Shown in pieces: positions 8,931 to 16,249 of a DNA stretch of 64,000 nt. The DNA lies in assembly GCA_963850205.1 (NCBI GenBank), contig CAWKKJ010000014.1:124001-188000 (forward strand), read 5' to 3'. A program made the translations under genes and the position numbers. Source of the stretch: JACVRW01 sp963850205. Its GTDB lineage: Bacteria; Actinomycetota; Thermoleophilia; Solirubrobacterales; Thermoleophilaceae. How positions within the stretch are numbered: the first letter of the stretch is position 1; each line of letters begins with the position of its first letter. Under the pieces are notes generated by a model. It was given only the letters and a program-made list of their open reading frames with translations, was not told the DNA's origin and did no database searches.

Positions 8931-9842
8931 ATGCTCGATCCCGTGTCGCGCCGCTCCTGGATCATGTTCGGCCTCCTGGCTGCCTTCTGGGGCGCCTCCT
9001 ACCTGTTCATCAAGGTGGCGCTCGAGGACGGCATGGGGCCGATGGTCATCGTCTTCCTGCGCTGCGCCCTGGCGGCGGCGGTGCTCCTGCCGGTCGCGGC
9101 GCATCTCGGCGCCCTCACCGGAATGCGGGAGCGTCTCGGGCGGATTCTGCTGCTGGCCGTCCTCCAGGTGGCCGTTCCCTTCACGCTGATCACGGTGGGA
9201 GAGCAGGAGCTCTCGTCGTCGCTCACAGGCATCCTGGTGGCCACCGCGCCGATCTTCACCTTCCTGCTGGCCTACGCGCTCGAGGGCGAGGAACGGGCGA
9301 GTGCGCTGTCCCTGATCGGCGTGGCGCTTGGGATCGGCGGGGTGGCGCTCCTGCTGGGCGTGGACGCCCCGGGCGGAGCCGCAGCGCTGGCCGGCGGGCT
9401 GATGATCGTGGTGGCCAGCCTCTGTTACGGGCTGGCCGCGTGGTTTCTCAAGCGCCGCCTGCCCGGCGTGCAGCCCGTGGGGACGGTGGCCGGGACCACC
9501 GCGGCCACGGCGGTCATGACGCTTCCCTTGGCCCTGCTCGACCCGCCCAGCCAGGCACCCGGCCTCGAGGCCGTCGCCTCGCTGGTGGCCCTCGGGGTCC
9601 TGGGCACGGGGCTGGCGTTCGTGTTCTTCCATGCCCTGGTCGCGGCCGAGGGGCCGCGAACCACCTCGCTCGTGGCCTACGTCGCCCCGGCCTTCTCGGT
9701 GGTCTACGGGGTCACGCTGCTGGACGAGCGCTTTACCGTCGCCACCGCCGCCGGGCTCCTGCTCATCGTCGGGGGCTCGTGGCTGGCGGCGGAGGGGCGC
9801 TTGCCCTGGCGGCGCCGCCGTGAGGCGCCTGCCCTCACCTAA
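8931..9842 (+). CDS. EamA/DMT-superfamily transporter
   Basis: A 303-residue inner-membrane protein with about ten hydrophobic helices arranged as two EamA repeats (roughly 15-145 and 155-292). The opening FGLLAAFWGASYLFIKVAL and the second-repeat GTGLAFVFFHALVAAEGPRTTSLVAYVAP are typical of drug/metabolite exporters. It is paired divergently with the LysR gene, the usual arrangement for LysR-controlled efflux of metabolites or amino acids; the substrate cannot be assigned. Its end overlaps the convergent rlmN stop by four bases. Confidence 0.92.
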   Translation: MLDPVSRRSWIMFGLLAAFWGASYLFIKVALEDGMGPMVIVFLRCALAAAVLLPVAAHLGALTGMRERLGRILLLAVLQVAVPFTLITVGEQELSSSLTGILVATAPIFTFLLAYALEGEERASALSLIGVALGIGGVALLLGVDAPGGAAALAGGLMIVVASLCYGLAAWFLKRRLPGVQPVGTVAGTTAATAVMTLPLALLDPPSQAPGLEAVASLVALGVLGTGLAFVFFHALVAAEGPRTTSLVAYVAPAFSVVYGVTLLDERFTVATAAGLLLIVGGSWLAAEGRLPWRRRREAPALT

Positions 9843-10855
9843 CGCGGCGCAGCCGGCCGAGCCGGCTGCTCGCGCACAGCAGCCGCCAGCTGCCCGCAGG
9901 CGGCGTCGATGTCCCGGCCCCGCGTCAGGCGCACCGTCGTGCGCACGCCCCGCTCACCCAAGGCGGCCTTGAAGGCGGCGATCGCCTCGCGGGTTGAGCC
10001 GCGGTAGGGCGCGTCGGTGGGGTTGTAGGGGATGAGGTTGACCTTGAACGCGGTGCGCGGCTCCAGGGCGCGGGCCAGGGCCAGCGCCTGCTCGTAGCGG
10101 TCGTTGACCCCGTCGAGCATCAGGTACTCCACGAACACCGGGCGGCGGCGGCGCTCGTGCCAGGCGCGGCAGGCGTCGAGCACGTCGGCGAGCGGGTAGC
10201 GATCGTTGACGGGCATGAGCTCCGAGCGCAGGGTCTCGTCGGCGGCGTGCAGCGAGAGGGCCAGGCGCACGGGCGGTCCCTCGGCGGCCATGCGCTCGAT
10301 TCCGGGGGCCCAGCCGACGGTGGAGATGGCCGTGTTCGACGACGCGATGCCGATCTGCGGCAGGCGCTCGCAGGCGGCGAGCACGGCGTCGAGGTTCATG
10401 AGCGGCTCGCCCATCCCCATGAACACCGCGTGGTCCACGTCCTCCTTGCGCCGGAAGTGCAGAGCCTGGTCGAGGATCTCCGAGCTGGTGAGGTTGCGCC
10501 CGAAGCGCATCGTCCCGGTGGCGCAGAAGGTGCAGGTGAGCGGGCAGCCGGACTGGCTCGAGAGGCACAGGGAGCGGCGGCCGTCGCGGTAGCGCATCAG
10601 CACGGTCTCGACCGGCCGGCCGTCGGCGGTGGCGAACAGCGCCTTCTCGGTCCCGTCGGAGGCGAGCGCCTCGCGCTCGCTGAGCAGCGAGGAGAACGGC
10701 ACCTCCTCGGCCAGCCGCTCGCGCAGGACCAGCGGCAGGTTGGTCATCTCGGCGTAGGAGCCGGCTCCGCGAGCGGCCCACTCCCACACCTGGCCGGAGC
10801 GGAAGCGGGGCTCGCCGGCGGCAACCAGCCGGTCGTCGAGGAGCGCCAGGTCCAT
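9839..10855 (-). CDS. rlmN: 23S rRNA (adenine-2503-C2)-methyltransferase
   Basis: Radical-SAM enzyme that methylates C2 of A2503 in 23S rRNA (and A37 of some tRNAs). The 4Fe-4S cluster motif is CPLTCTFCATG and the SAM-binding GMGEPLMN follows. Near the C-terminus TVRLTRGRDIDAACGQL contains the methyl-accepting Cys region. The first mid-protein cysteine (SLCLSSQSGCPL) is also typical. I start at the ATG at 10855 (MDLALLDDRL); a GTG six codons upstream (10873) is possible. The gene is monocistronic, convergent with the EamA gene and divergent from the pseudouridine synthase. Confidence 0.96.
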   Translation of the reverse strand: MDLALLDDRLVAAGEPRFRSGQVWEWAARGAGSYAEMTNLPLVLRERLAEEVPFSSLLSEREALASDGTEKALFATADGRPVETVLMRYRDGRRSLCLSSQSGCPLTCTFCATGTMRFGRNLTSSEILDQALHFRRKEDVDHAVFMGMGEPLMNLDAVLAACERLPQIGIASSNTAISTVGWAPGIERMAAEGPPVRLALSLHAADETLRSELMPVNDRYPLADVLDACRAWHERRRRPVFVEYLMLDGVNDRYEQALALARALEPRTAFKVNLIPYNPTDAPYRGSTREAIAAFKAALGERGVRTTVRLTRGRDIDAACGQLAAAVREQPARPAAPR

Positions 10856-10899
10856 GCCCTCAGTGTGCCGCACGCGGCCGGGCCTGCCAGGCTCCCTCT

Positions 10900-11616
10900 G
10901 TGCGCCTGGCCAAGTACCTCGCCCACGCCGGAGCGGCGTCCCGCCGGGGGGCCGAGGCCCTGGTGGCCGAGGGCCGGGTGAGCGTGGCCGGGGAGACGGT
11001 GACCGACCCTGCCCGCGACGTGGACGAGTCGAGCCGGGTGGCGCTCGACGGCATCCTGCTGCGGCCCGAGCCGCGCGAGGTGCACGTGCTCAACAAGCCG
11101 AAGGGCGTGGTCTCGACCGCACGCGACACCCACGGACGGGCAACGGTCGTGGACATCGTGCGCTCGGCGCGCCGGCTGTACCCGGTGGGCCGCCTGGACG
11201 CCGACAGCACCGGCCTGATCCTGCTCACCAACGACGGCGAGCTGGCCGAGGCGCTCACGCATCCCCGGTACGGGGTGGAGAAGGTCTACCGCGCCCGCGT
11301 GGCGCCGCCCCGCGTGTCGGCCCGCGCCCTGAAAGCCCTGCGCGAGGGGGTCGACCTCGAGGACGGGCGCACCGCGCCGGCCGGGGCCCGGCAGCCGAAG
11401 CCCGGCCTGCTCGAGATCACGCTGCGCGAGGGGCGCAAGCGCCAGGTGCGGCTGATGTGCGAGGCCGTGGGCCACCGGGTGATCGCGCTCGAGCGGGTGG
11501 CCTTCGGCCCGCTTGGCCTGCGGGGCCTCGCCCTCGGGGAGAGCCGCCGCCTGACCCGGCCGGAGGTGCAGCGCCTGCGGCGCGCCGCAGGGCTGCCAGA
11601 ATCATCCGCCGCATGA
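10900..11616 (+). CDS. pseudouridine synthase, RluB/RsuA family
   Basis: Converts specific uridines in rRNA to pseudouridine. An S4 RNA-binding domain (about residues 1-60, LAKYLAHAGAASRRGAEALV) precedes the catalytic domain with GRLDADSTGLILLTNDG, whose aspartate is the nucleophile, and the EGRKRQVRLM segment. The 238-residue length fits the RluB type rather than the longer RluA type. GTG start; a CAGGCT motif resembling the local -10 element lies six bases upstream. The final ATGA overlaps the aroH start, so it leads the aroH-hisC transcription unit, a coupling of convenience rather than function. Confidence 0.94.
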   Translation: MRLAKYLAHAGAASRRGAEALVAEGRVSVAGETVTDPARDVDESSRVALDGILLRPEPREVHVLNKPKGVVSTARDTHGRATVVDIVRSARRLYPVGRLDADSTGLILLTNDGELAEALTHPRYGVEKVYRARVAPPRVSARALKALREGVDLEDGRTAPAGARQPKPGLLEITLREGRKRQVRLMCEAVGHRVIALERVAFGPLGLRGLALGESRRLTRPEVQRLRRAAGLPESSAA

Positions 11617-11978
11617 GGCTGCGAGCGCTGCGGGGCGCGATCACGGTGGAGGAGAACGAGTCCGAGGCGATCCTCGAGGCCACCCATGAGCTGGTCCGAG
11701 AGGTGATGGGCCGCAACGCGCTGGAGGCCGGCGACCTCGTGAGCTGCATCTTCACCTGCACGGACGACCTCGACGCCGAGTTTCCGGCGGTCGCCGCCCG
11801 GCAGATGGGCCTCTCGAGCGTGCCGCTGCTCTGCGCTCGCGAGATCGAGGTCCCGGGCTCCCTGCCGCGTGTGATCCGCCTGCTCCTGCACTGCTACGCC
11901 GAGCCCGGGCATCCGGCTCACCACGTCTACCTGCGCGACGCGGTGGCGCTGCGCAAGGACCTCGAGGGGGCCCAGTGA
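11613..11978 (+). CDS. aroH: chorismate mutase, AroH class
   Basis: Monofunctional chorismate mutase of the trimeric AroH fold, making prephenate for Phe/Tyr synthesis. The 121-residue size and the motifs LRGAITVEENESEAI at the N-terminus, FTCTDDLDAEFPAVAAR in the middle and HVYLRDAVALRKDL at the end are family-typical. It overlaps the upstream pseudouridine synthase (ATGA) and the downstream aminotransferase (GTGA). With the DAHP synthase, prephenate dehydrogenase and EPSP synthase genes nearby it forms an aromatic biosynthesis block. Confidence 0.95.
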   Translation: MRLRALRGAITVEENESEAILEATHELVREVMGRNALEAGDLVSCIFTCTDDLDAEFPAVAARQMGLSSVPLLCAREIEVPGSLPRVIRLLLHCYAEPGHPAHHVYLRDAVALRKDLEGAQ

Positions 11979-13054
11979 GCCCCGGCCTGGAGTTCAACGC
12001 CCGCCTGGCCGAGATCCCCGTGTACCCGGCGGCATCCACCTACGCCTTCGAGGGCGACCTGGTGAAGCTGGCCTCCAACGAGACGCCCTTCCCTCCGCAC
12101 CCGCAGGTGCTGGAGGCGGTGGAGGCGCAGCTGCGGACGCTCAACCGCTACCCCGACCCGGAGAAGGGGCTGCTGCGCCGCCGGATCTCCGAGCGCACCG
12201 GCGTGCCCCCCGGCCGGGTGGCTGTGGGCAACGGCTCCTGCGAGCTGCTGCTCGCCGCCGCCGACGCCATGCTCGAGCCGGGCGCGGAGGTGGTGTACGC
12301 CTGGCCGTCGTTCTCGATCTACCCCCACATGGCCGCGGCCTCGGGGGCCACCGAGATCGCGGTGCCGCTGAACGAGGCGGGCGAGCACGACCTGGAGGCG
12401 ATCGCCCGCGAGGTGACGGCGGCCACCCGCATCGTGATCGTCTGCAACCCCAACAACCCAAGCGCCACCGCGCTCCCTCCGGCGGCGATCGACGCCTTCG
12501 CCGCCGATCTGCCCCGGCGCGTGGCCCTGATCCTCGACGAGGCCTACGTCGAGTTCTCCACCCTCCAGGACCCCGACGAGTCGCTCGACCTCCTGGAGCG
12601 CCACCCCAACCTGGTGCTGCTGCGCACGTTCTCGAAGGTCTACGGGCTGTGCGGCCTGCGGGCGGGGTACGCGTTGGGCTCGGAGGAGTTCCGCCTGGCG
12701 GTCGACCGGGTGCGTCAGCCCTTCTCGGTCAACGCGCTGGCTCAGGCGGCGGCGACCGAAGCGCTCAGCCATGTGGACGAGGTCGAGCGGCGCGTGATGC
12801 TGACGGCGGTCGAGCGCATGCACGTCGAGTCGGGCTTGGAGGAGCGGGGCCTGCAGAGCAGCGACAGCCAGGCCAACTTCTCCTGGGTCTCCCTGGGCGA
12901 CCGCGACGAGGACGAGGTCATGCGCGGCCTTACCGAGCGCGGGGTGATCGTGCGCGCCGGGAAGGCGCTCGGCCAGGAGGGCTGGATGCGGGTGACCTAC
13001 GGAACGAGGCGCGAGAACGATCGCTTTCTGGCCACGCTGGATGAGATCCTCTGA
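11975..13054 (+). CDS. HisC-type aminotransferase (histidinol-phosphate or aromatic aminotransferase)
   Basis: Class I/II PLP aminotransferase of 359 residues. The Schiff-base lysine is K221 in TFSKVYGLCGLR; KLASNETPFPP and VCNPNNPSATA are family signatures. By sequence type it belongs to the HisC group, but no other his gene is present while aroH precedes it by overlap and aroF-tyrA-aroA follow, so an aromatic transaminase role (phenylpyruvate or 4-hydroxyphenylpyruvate to Phe/Tyr) is the better inference. It could also do both reactions. GTG start, overlapping the aroH stop. Confidence 0.9.
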   Translation: MSPGLEFNARLAEIPVYPAASTYAFEGDLVKLASNETPFPPHPQVLEAVEAQLRTLNRYPDPEKGLLRRRISERTGVPPGRVAVGNGSCELLLAAADAMLEPGAEVVYAWPSFSIYPHMAAASGATEIAVPLNEAGEHDLEAIAREVTAATRIVIVCNPNNPSATALPPAAIDAFAADLPRRVALILDEAYVEFSTLQDPDESLDLLERHPNLVLLRTFSKVYGLCGLRAGYALGSEEFRLAVDRVRQPFSVNALAQAAATEALSHVDEVERRVMLTAVERMHVESGLEERGLQSSDSQANFSWVSLGDRDEDEVMRGLTERGVIVRAGKALGQEGWMRVTYGTRRENDRFLATLDEIL

Positions 13055-13057
13055 GCC

Positions 13058-13909
13058 ATGGGACGCTTCAGGCTGGGGCTCAAGCTGGCCGGGCAGAGCT
13101 GGCGTGTGCTGCGCGGCCATCCCGCGCTGCTGGCCTTCCCGCTGACCGCGATCCTCGCGGCCATCGTGCTGGTGGGCCCGCCGGCCCTGTACGGCGCCTA
13201 CCTGCTGGAGGAGGGCGACACGGTGCCCGGCGCCGCCCTGCTGGTGCTGGCGGCCTACCTGGCCGCGTTCATCACCGCGTTCATGGGGGTGGGGCTGGTG
13301 GCGGCCGCCGACGCGATCATGCGGGGCAGGGAGGCCGGCTTCGGGTTCGGGGTGAAGGTGGCGATGTCGCACCTGGGCGCGATCTCCGGCTGGGCTCTCA
13401 TCAACGCCGCTCTCTCGGTCGCCCTGGGCCTGCTCGAGTCGCGCGGAGCGGGCGGCCAGATCGCCGCCGGCTTGGTGGGTGGGGCCTGGACGGTGGTCAG
13501 CCTGCTGGCCGTGCCGGCGATCGCCCTCGAGGACGCCGGCCCGCTGCAGGCGATCAAGCGCTCGGCGTCCATATTCAAGGAGCGCTGGGCCGGGCAGGTC
13601 ACCGGGATGGCGGCGATCGGCGGGCTGGTCTTCCTCCTCGGGGTGCTCCCCGGCGTGCTGATCGCCGTGCTCGGCGTGCTGATCCTCAGCGGCGGTGGCG
13701 GCGGGGGAGAGCTGGCCGCCGGCGAGGTCATCCTGGCGCTCGGAGTGGTGATCACGGCCGTCGCCGTGCTCATCTCGGCCGCGCTGCGCCAGGTGTTCGC
13801 GGCGGCGCTCTACCGCTACGCCACCACCGGCCACGCGCCCACGGCGTTCGCCGACGCCGACCTGGAGTCCGCGGTGCGCGTCCGCGGCGCCCAGCCGGCC
13901 ACCGCGTAA
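13058..13909 (+). CDS. DUF6159-like integral membrane protein
   Basis: A 283-residue protein with roughly six hydrophobic segments and short loops, resembling the uncharacterised DUF6159 membrane family. The N-terminus (FRLGLKLAGQSWRVLRGHPALL) and the KRSASIFKERWAGQVTG loop are the recognisable parts. A glycine-rich loop (SGGGGGGELAAGE) separates the last membrane segments. It starts three bases after the aminotransferase stop, so it is in that operon, but no function is known. Confidence 0.75.
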   Translation: MGRFRLGLKLAGQSWRVLRGHPALLAFPLTAILAAIVLVGPPALYGAYLLEEGDTVPGAALLVLAAYLAAFITAFMGVGLVAAADAIMRGREAGFGFGVKVAMSHLGAISGWALINAALSVALGLLESRGAGGQIAAGLVGGAWTVVSLLAVPAIALEDAGPLQAIKRSASIFKERWAGQVTGMAAIGGLVFLLGVLPGVLIAVLGVLILSGGGGGGELAAGEVILALGVVITAVAVLISAALRQVFAAALYRYATTGHAPTAFADADLESAVRVRGAQPATA

Positions 13910-13917
13910 GAGCGGGC

Positions 13918-13947
13918 TTGCGGGCTCCTCGCCGGACCTGCTACAAC
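13918..13947 (+). promoter_or_regulatory. candidate promoter of the aro leader and aroF operon
   Basis: TTGCGG (13918-13923), an 18-base spacer and TACAAC (13942-13947) form a plausible -35/-10 pair. A transcript would begin close to 13953, at the first codon of the leader ORF, matching the leaderless habit seen at other genes here. Position before the Trp/Tyr/Phe-rich ORF supports it. Confidence 0.45.
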
Positions 13948-13952
13948 CTTTC

Positions 13953-14036
13953 GTGATGTCCCGCCCGGACACGCCCAGCCTCACCAGCGCCGCCGGCGCC
14001 TCTTGGCGTGTCTATCCCTATTGGCGATTTAGCTAG
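13953..14036 (+). CDS. aromatic-amino-acid-rich leader peptide upstream of aroF
   Basis: A short ORF (GTG 13953, immediately followed by ATG 13956; stop TAG 14034-14036; 26 codons from the ATG). Its C-terminal ten residues read SWRVYPYWRF: two Trp, two Tyr and one Phe in nine residues, right before the stop. The Tyr codons are TAT and the Phe codon TTT, which are rare in such a GC-rich genome. It lies 120 bases before the gene for DAHP synthase, the entry step for exactly these three amino acids. This is the layout of a classical attenuation leader peptide: ribosome stalling at the aromatic codons would be sensed. I know of no described counterpart and infer the role from composition and position. 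Confidence 0.72.
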   Translation: MMSRPDTPSLTSAAGASWRVYPYWRFS

Positions 14037-14076
14037 GCGTTCGGCCCGCGGCCGCCCCATCTTGGCCGCCATCGCC
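14023..14076 (+). promoter_or_regulatory. candidate attenuator structure overlapping the leader control codons
   Basis: GGCGAT (14023-14028), inside the Trp-Arg-Phe codons of the leader ORF, is complementary to ATCGCC (14071-14076) and would enclose a second hairpin, GCGGCC (14048-14053) with GGCCGC (14064-14069). A ribosome stalled on the control codons would cover the first strand and free ATCGCC. No clear U-tract terminator follows (the nearest T run is at 14134-14137), so control could act on transcription or on aroF translation. Confidence 0.4.
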
Positions 14077-14155
14077 TGCCTCACCCCGCCGGACGCCGCC
14101 TCAGCATCCGCACCGCCATAGGACTCGTAGAACTTTTGAGAGGGTTTCGGGACAA

Positions 14156-15181
14156 ATGATGATCGTCATGAAAGAGGGGGCGTCGACCGAGCAGATCGAC
14201 GCCGTGATCAAACGCGTCGAGTCGGTGGGCGCGTCGGCCCACATCTCGCAGGGCGACTTCGTGACCGTCATCGGCGCGATCGGCGACCGCGAGCACGTGG
14301 CCAACCTGGGCCTCGAGGGCGCGCCGGGGGTGGACCACCTGGTACCGATCCTCAAGCCCTACAAGCTGGCCTCCGCCCAGTACAAGCGCGGCGAGCGCAC
14401 CGTGGTGGACGTCGAGGGCCGCAAGATCGGCGGCGCCCACTTCGCGACCATCGCCGGTCCGTGCACGGTCGAATCGCAGGACGTGATGCTGGAGTCGGCG
14501 CGCATCGTGCGCGACGCCGGCGCTCAGCTGTTGCGCGGTGGCGCCTACAAGCCGCGCACCTCCCCGTACTCGTTCCAGGGGCTGGGCGAGGCCGGGCTGC
14601 GCCTGCTGGCCGAGGCCAAGGAGGAGACCGGCCTGCCGATCGTCACCGAGCTGATGGACGTCCGCGACCTCGACGCAGTGGTCGGCGTGGCCGATGTGAT
14701 CCAGCTCGGCGCCCGCAACATGCAGAACTACACGCTGCTCACCGAGGTGGGCCGGGCGGGCAAGCCGGTGCTGCTCAAGCGCGGGCTGTCGGCCACGCTG
14801 GAGGAGCTGCTGATGGCGGCGGAGTACGTGCTCAAGGAGGGCAATCCCAACGTGCTGCTGTGCGAGCGCGGGATCCGCACCTTCGAGCCGGGCTACCGCT
14901 TCACCCTCGACCTCATGGCCGTGCCGGTGCTCCGGGAGCTGACCCATCTTCCGGTGATCGTCGATCCGTCGCATGCCGCGGGCAAGCGCTCGCTGGTGGA
15001 GCCGCTGTCGCTGGCCGCGGCCGCGGCGGGAGCGGACGGGCTGATCGTGGAGGTCCATCCCTGCCCGGAGGAGGCCGTGTGCGACGGGCCGCAGGCGCTG
15101 CTGGCGGACGAGTTCGCCGACTACCTGCGCAAGGTCGAGGCCGCGGCCGAGCTGGCGGGCAAGTCCCTGCAAGTCGCATAG
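14156..15181 (+). CDS. aroF: 3-deoxy-7-phosphoheptulonate (DAHP) synthase, type I beta
   Basis: First enzyme of the shikimate pathway: condenses phosphoenolpyruvate with erythrose 4-phosphate. The catalytic TIM barrel (about 95-341) has AGPCTVES, RGGAYKPRTSPYSFQG, VIQLGARNMQNY and VDPSHAAGKR. The first ~70 residues (MMIVMKEGASTEQIDAVIKR...) form a ferredoxin-like regulatory domain known in Thermotoga-type enzymes to give tyrosine feedback inhibition. A GAGAGGG Shine-Dalgarno lies 11 bases before the ATG. The preceding leader ORF suggests additional control by aromatic amino acid supply. tyrA starts on the very next base after the stop. Confidence 0.96.
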   Translation: MMIVMKEGASTEQIDAVIKRVESVGASAHISQGDFVTVIGAIGDREHVANLGLEGAPGVDHLVPILKPYKLASAQYKRGERTVVDVEGRKIGGAHFATIAGPCTVESQDVMLESARIVRDAGAQLLRGGAYKPRTSPYSFQGLGEAGLRLLAEAKEETGLPIVTELMDVRDLDAVVGVADVIQLGARNMQNYTLLTEVGRAGKPVLLKRGLSATLEELLMAAEYVLKEGNPNVLLCERGIRTFEPGYRFTLDLMAVPVLRELTHLPVIVDPSHAAGKRSLVEPLSLAAAAAGADGLIVEVHPCPEEAVCDGPQALLADEFADYLRKVEAAAELAGKSLQVA

Positions 15182-16249
15182 ATGCGAATAACCGTCCTCG
15201 GCGTGGGGCTGATCGGCGGCTCGATCGGCCTCGCCGCCAAGGAGCACGTCGAGGGCGCGGAGGTGGTGGGCTTCGGCCGCCGGCCGGAGCGCCTGGAGCG
15301 CGCGCGGGAGCTCGGAGCCGTCGACCGCGTGACCGGCTCCCTCGCCGAGGCGCTCGAGGGGGCGGAGGTGTGCTTTGCCTGCGCGCCGGTCGGCGCGCTG
15401 CCGGACCTGGTGGCCGAGGCGCTGTCGGTGGCCGGCCCAGACTGCGCGGTGAGCGACGTGGGCTCCACCAAGCAGGACCTGGTGGCCGCTATCGCCGACC
15501 CGCGCTTCGTGGGCGGGCATCCGATCGCGGGCGCCGAGACCGCCGGCGTGGAGCACGCGCGCGCGGACCTGTTCGGCGGCGCGGTCTGGTACCTGACCCC
15601 GCAGCACCACTCCGGAGGGCTGCTCTACGAGCGCCTCTACCGCTTCGTCGCCGCCCTCGGCGCCCGCCCGGTGGCGGTGGACCCCGAGACCCACGACCGG
15701 CTGGTCGCGGTCTTCAGCCACCTGCCCCACGTGATGGCCAACGTCCTGGTCGCCCAGGCCGCCGGCCGGCTGCTGCGCCACGGCGAGGCGCTGCGGCAGG
15801 TGGGACCGAGCTTCCGCGACGCCACCCGCGTGGCGGGCGCCAATACCGCGATGTGGGCGGACATCTACCGGGCCAACCGCGGAGCCATCGTCGAGGAGCT
15901 GCGGGAGCTGGGGGAGCGCCTGGTCGAGGTGGCGGCGCTGCTCGAGGCGGGCGACGGCGTGGCCGACTGGAACGACCGGGCCCGGGAGGACCGGCGCGCG
16001 CTCCTGGAGGCCGCGGTGGCGGGTGGTCCGGTCCACGAGCTGCGGCTGACCGTGCCCAACCGCCCCGGCATCGTCGCCCAGGTGGCGCTCGCCCTGGGCC
16101 GCGCGGGGGTGAACATCGTGGACATGGCCCTGGCCCCGGCGGCCGACATGCGCTCGGGCGCGATGACCCTCTGGATCGCCGGTGACCAGCAGGCCGTCCG
16201 CGCCCGCGACCTGATCGGCGAGCTCGGCTTCCCGGTCGTCGCCGAGTGA
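15182..16249 (+). CDS. tyrA: prephenate dehydrogenase with C-terminal ACT domain
   Basis: Oxidatively decarboxylates prephenate to 4-hydroxyphenylpyruvate for tyrosine synthesis. The NAD-binding GVGLIGGSIGLAAKE motif starts at residue 6, GGHPIAGAE (substrate-binding His) and FSHLPHVMANVL (second conserved His) follow, and residues ~285-355 form an ACT domain (LRLTVPNRPGIVAQVALALG) that normally senses an amino acid effector. Adjacent to aroF with no gap and overlapping aroA by GTGA, so the three are one transcription unit. The mutase activity is supplied separately by aroH. Confidence 0.95.
   Translation: MRITVLGVGLIGGSIGLAAKEHVEGAEVVGFGRRPERLERARELGAVDRVTGSLAEALEGAEVCFACAPVGALPDLVAEALSVAGPDCAVSDVGSTKQDLVAAIADPRFVGGHPIAGAETAGVEHARADLFGGAVWYLTPQHHSGGLLYERLYRFVAALGARPVAVDPETHDRLVAVFSHLPHVMANVLVAQAAGRLLRHGEALRQVGPSFRDATRVAGANTAMWADIYRANRGAIVEELRELGERLVEVAALLEAGDGVADWNDRAREDRRALLEAAVAGGPVHELRLTVPNRPGIVAQVALALGRAGVNIVDMALAPAADMRSGAMTLWIAGDQQAVRARDLIGELGFPVVAE

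Noticed and set aside
13918..14155. Simple untranslated spacer before aroF
   Set aside because: Five aromatic codons in nine near a stop, with rare TAT/TTT codons, is too specific for chance in this composition.
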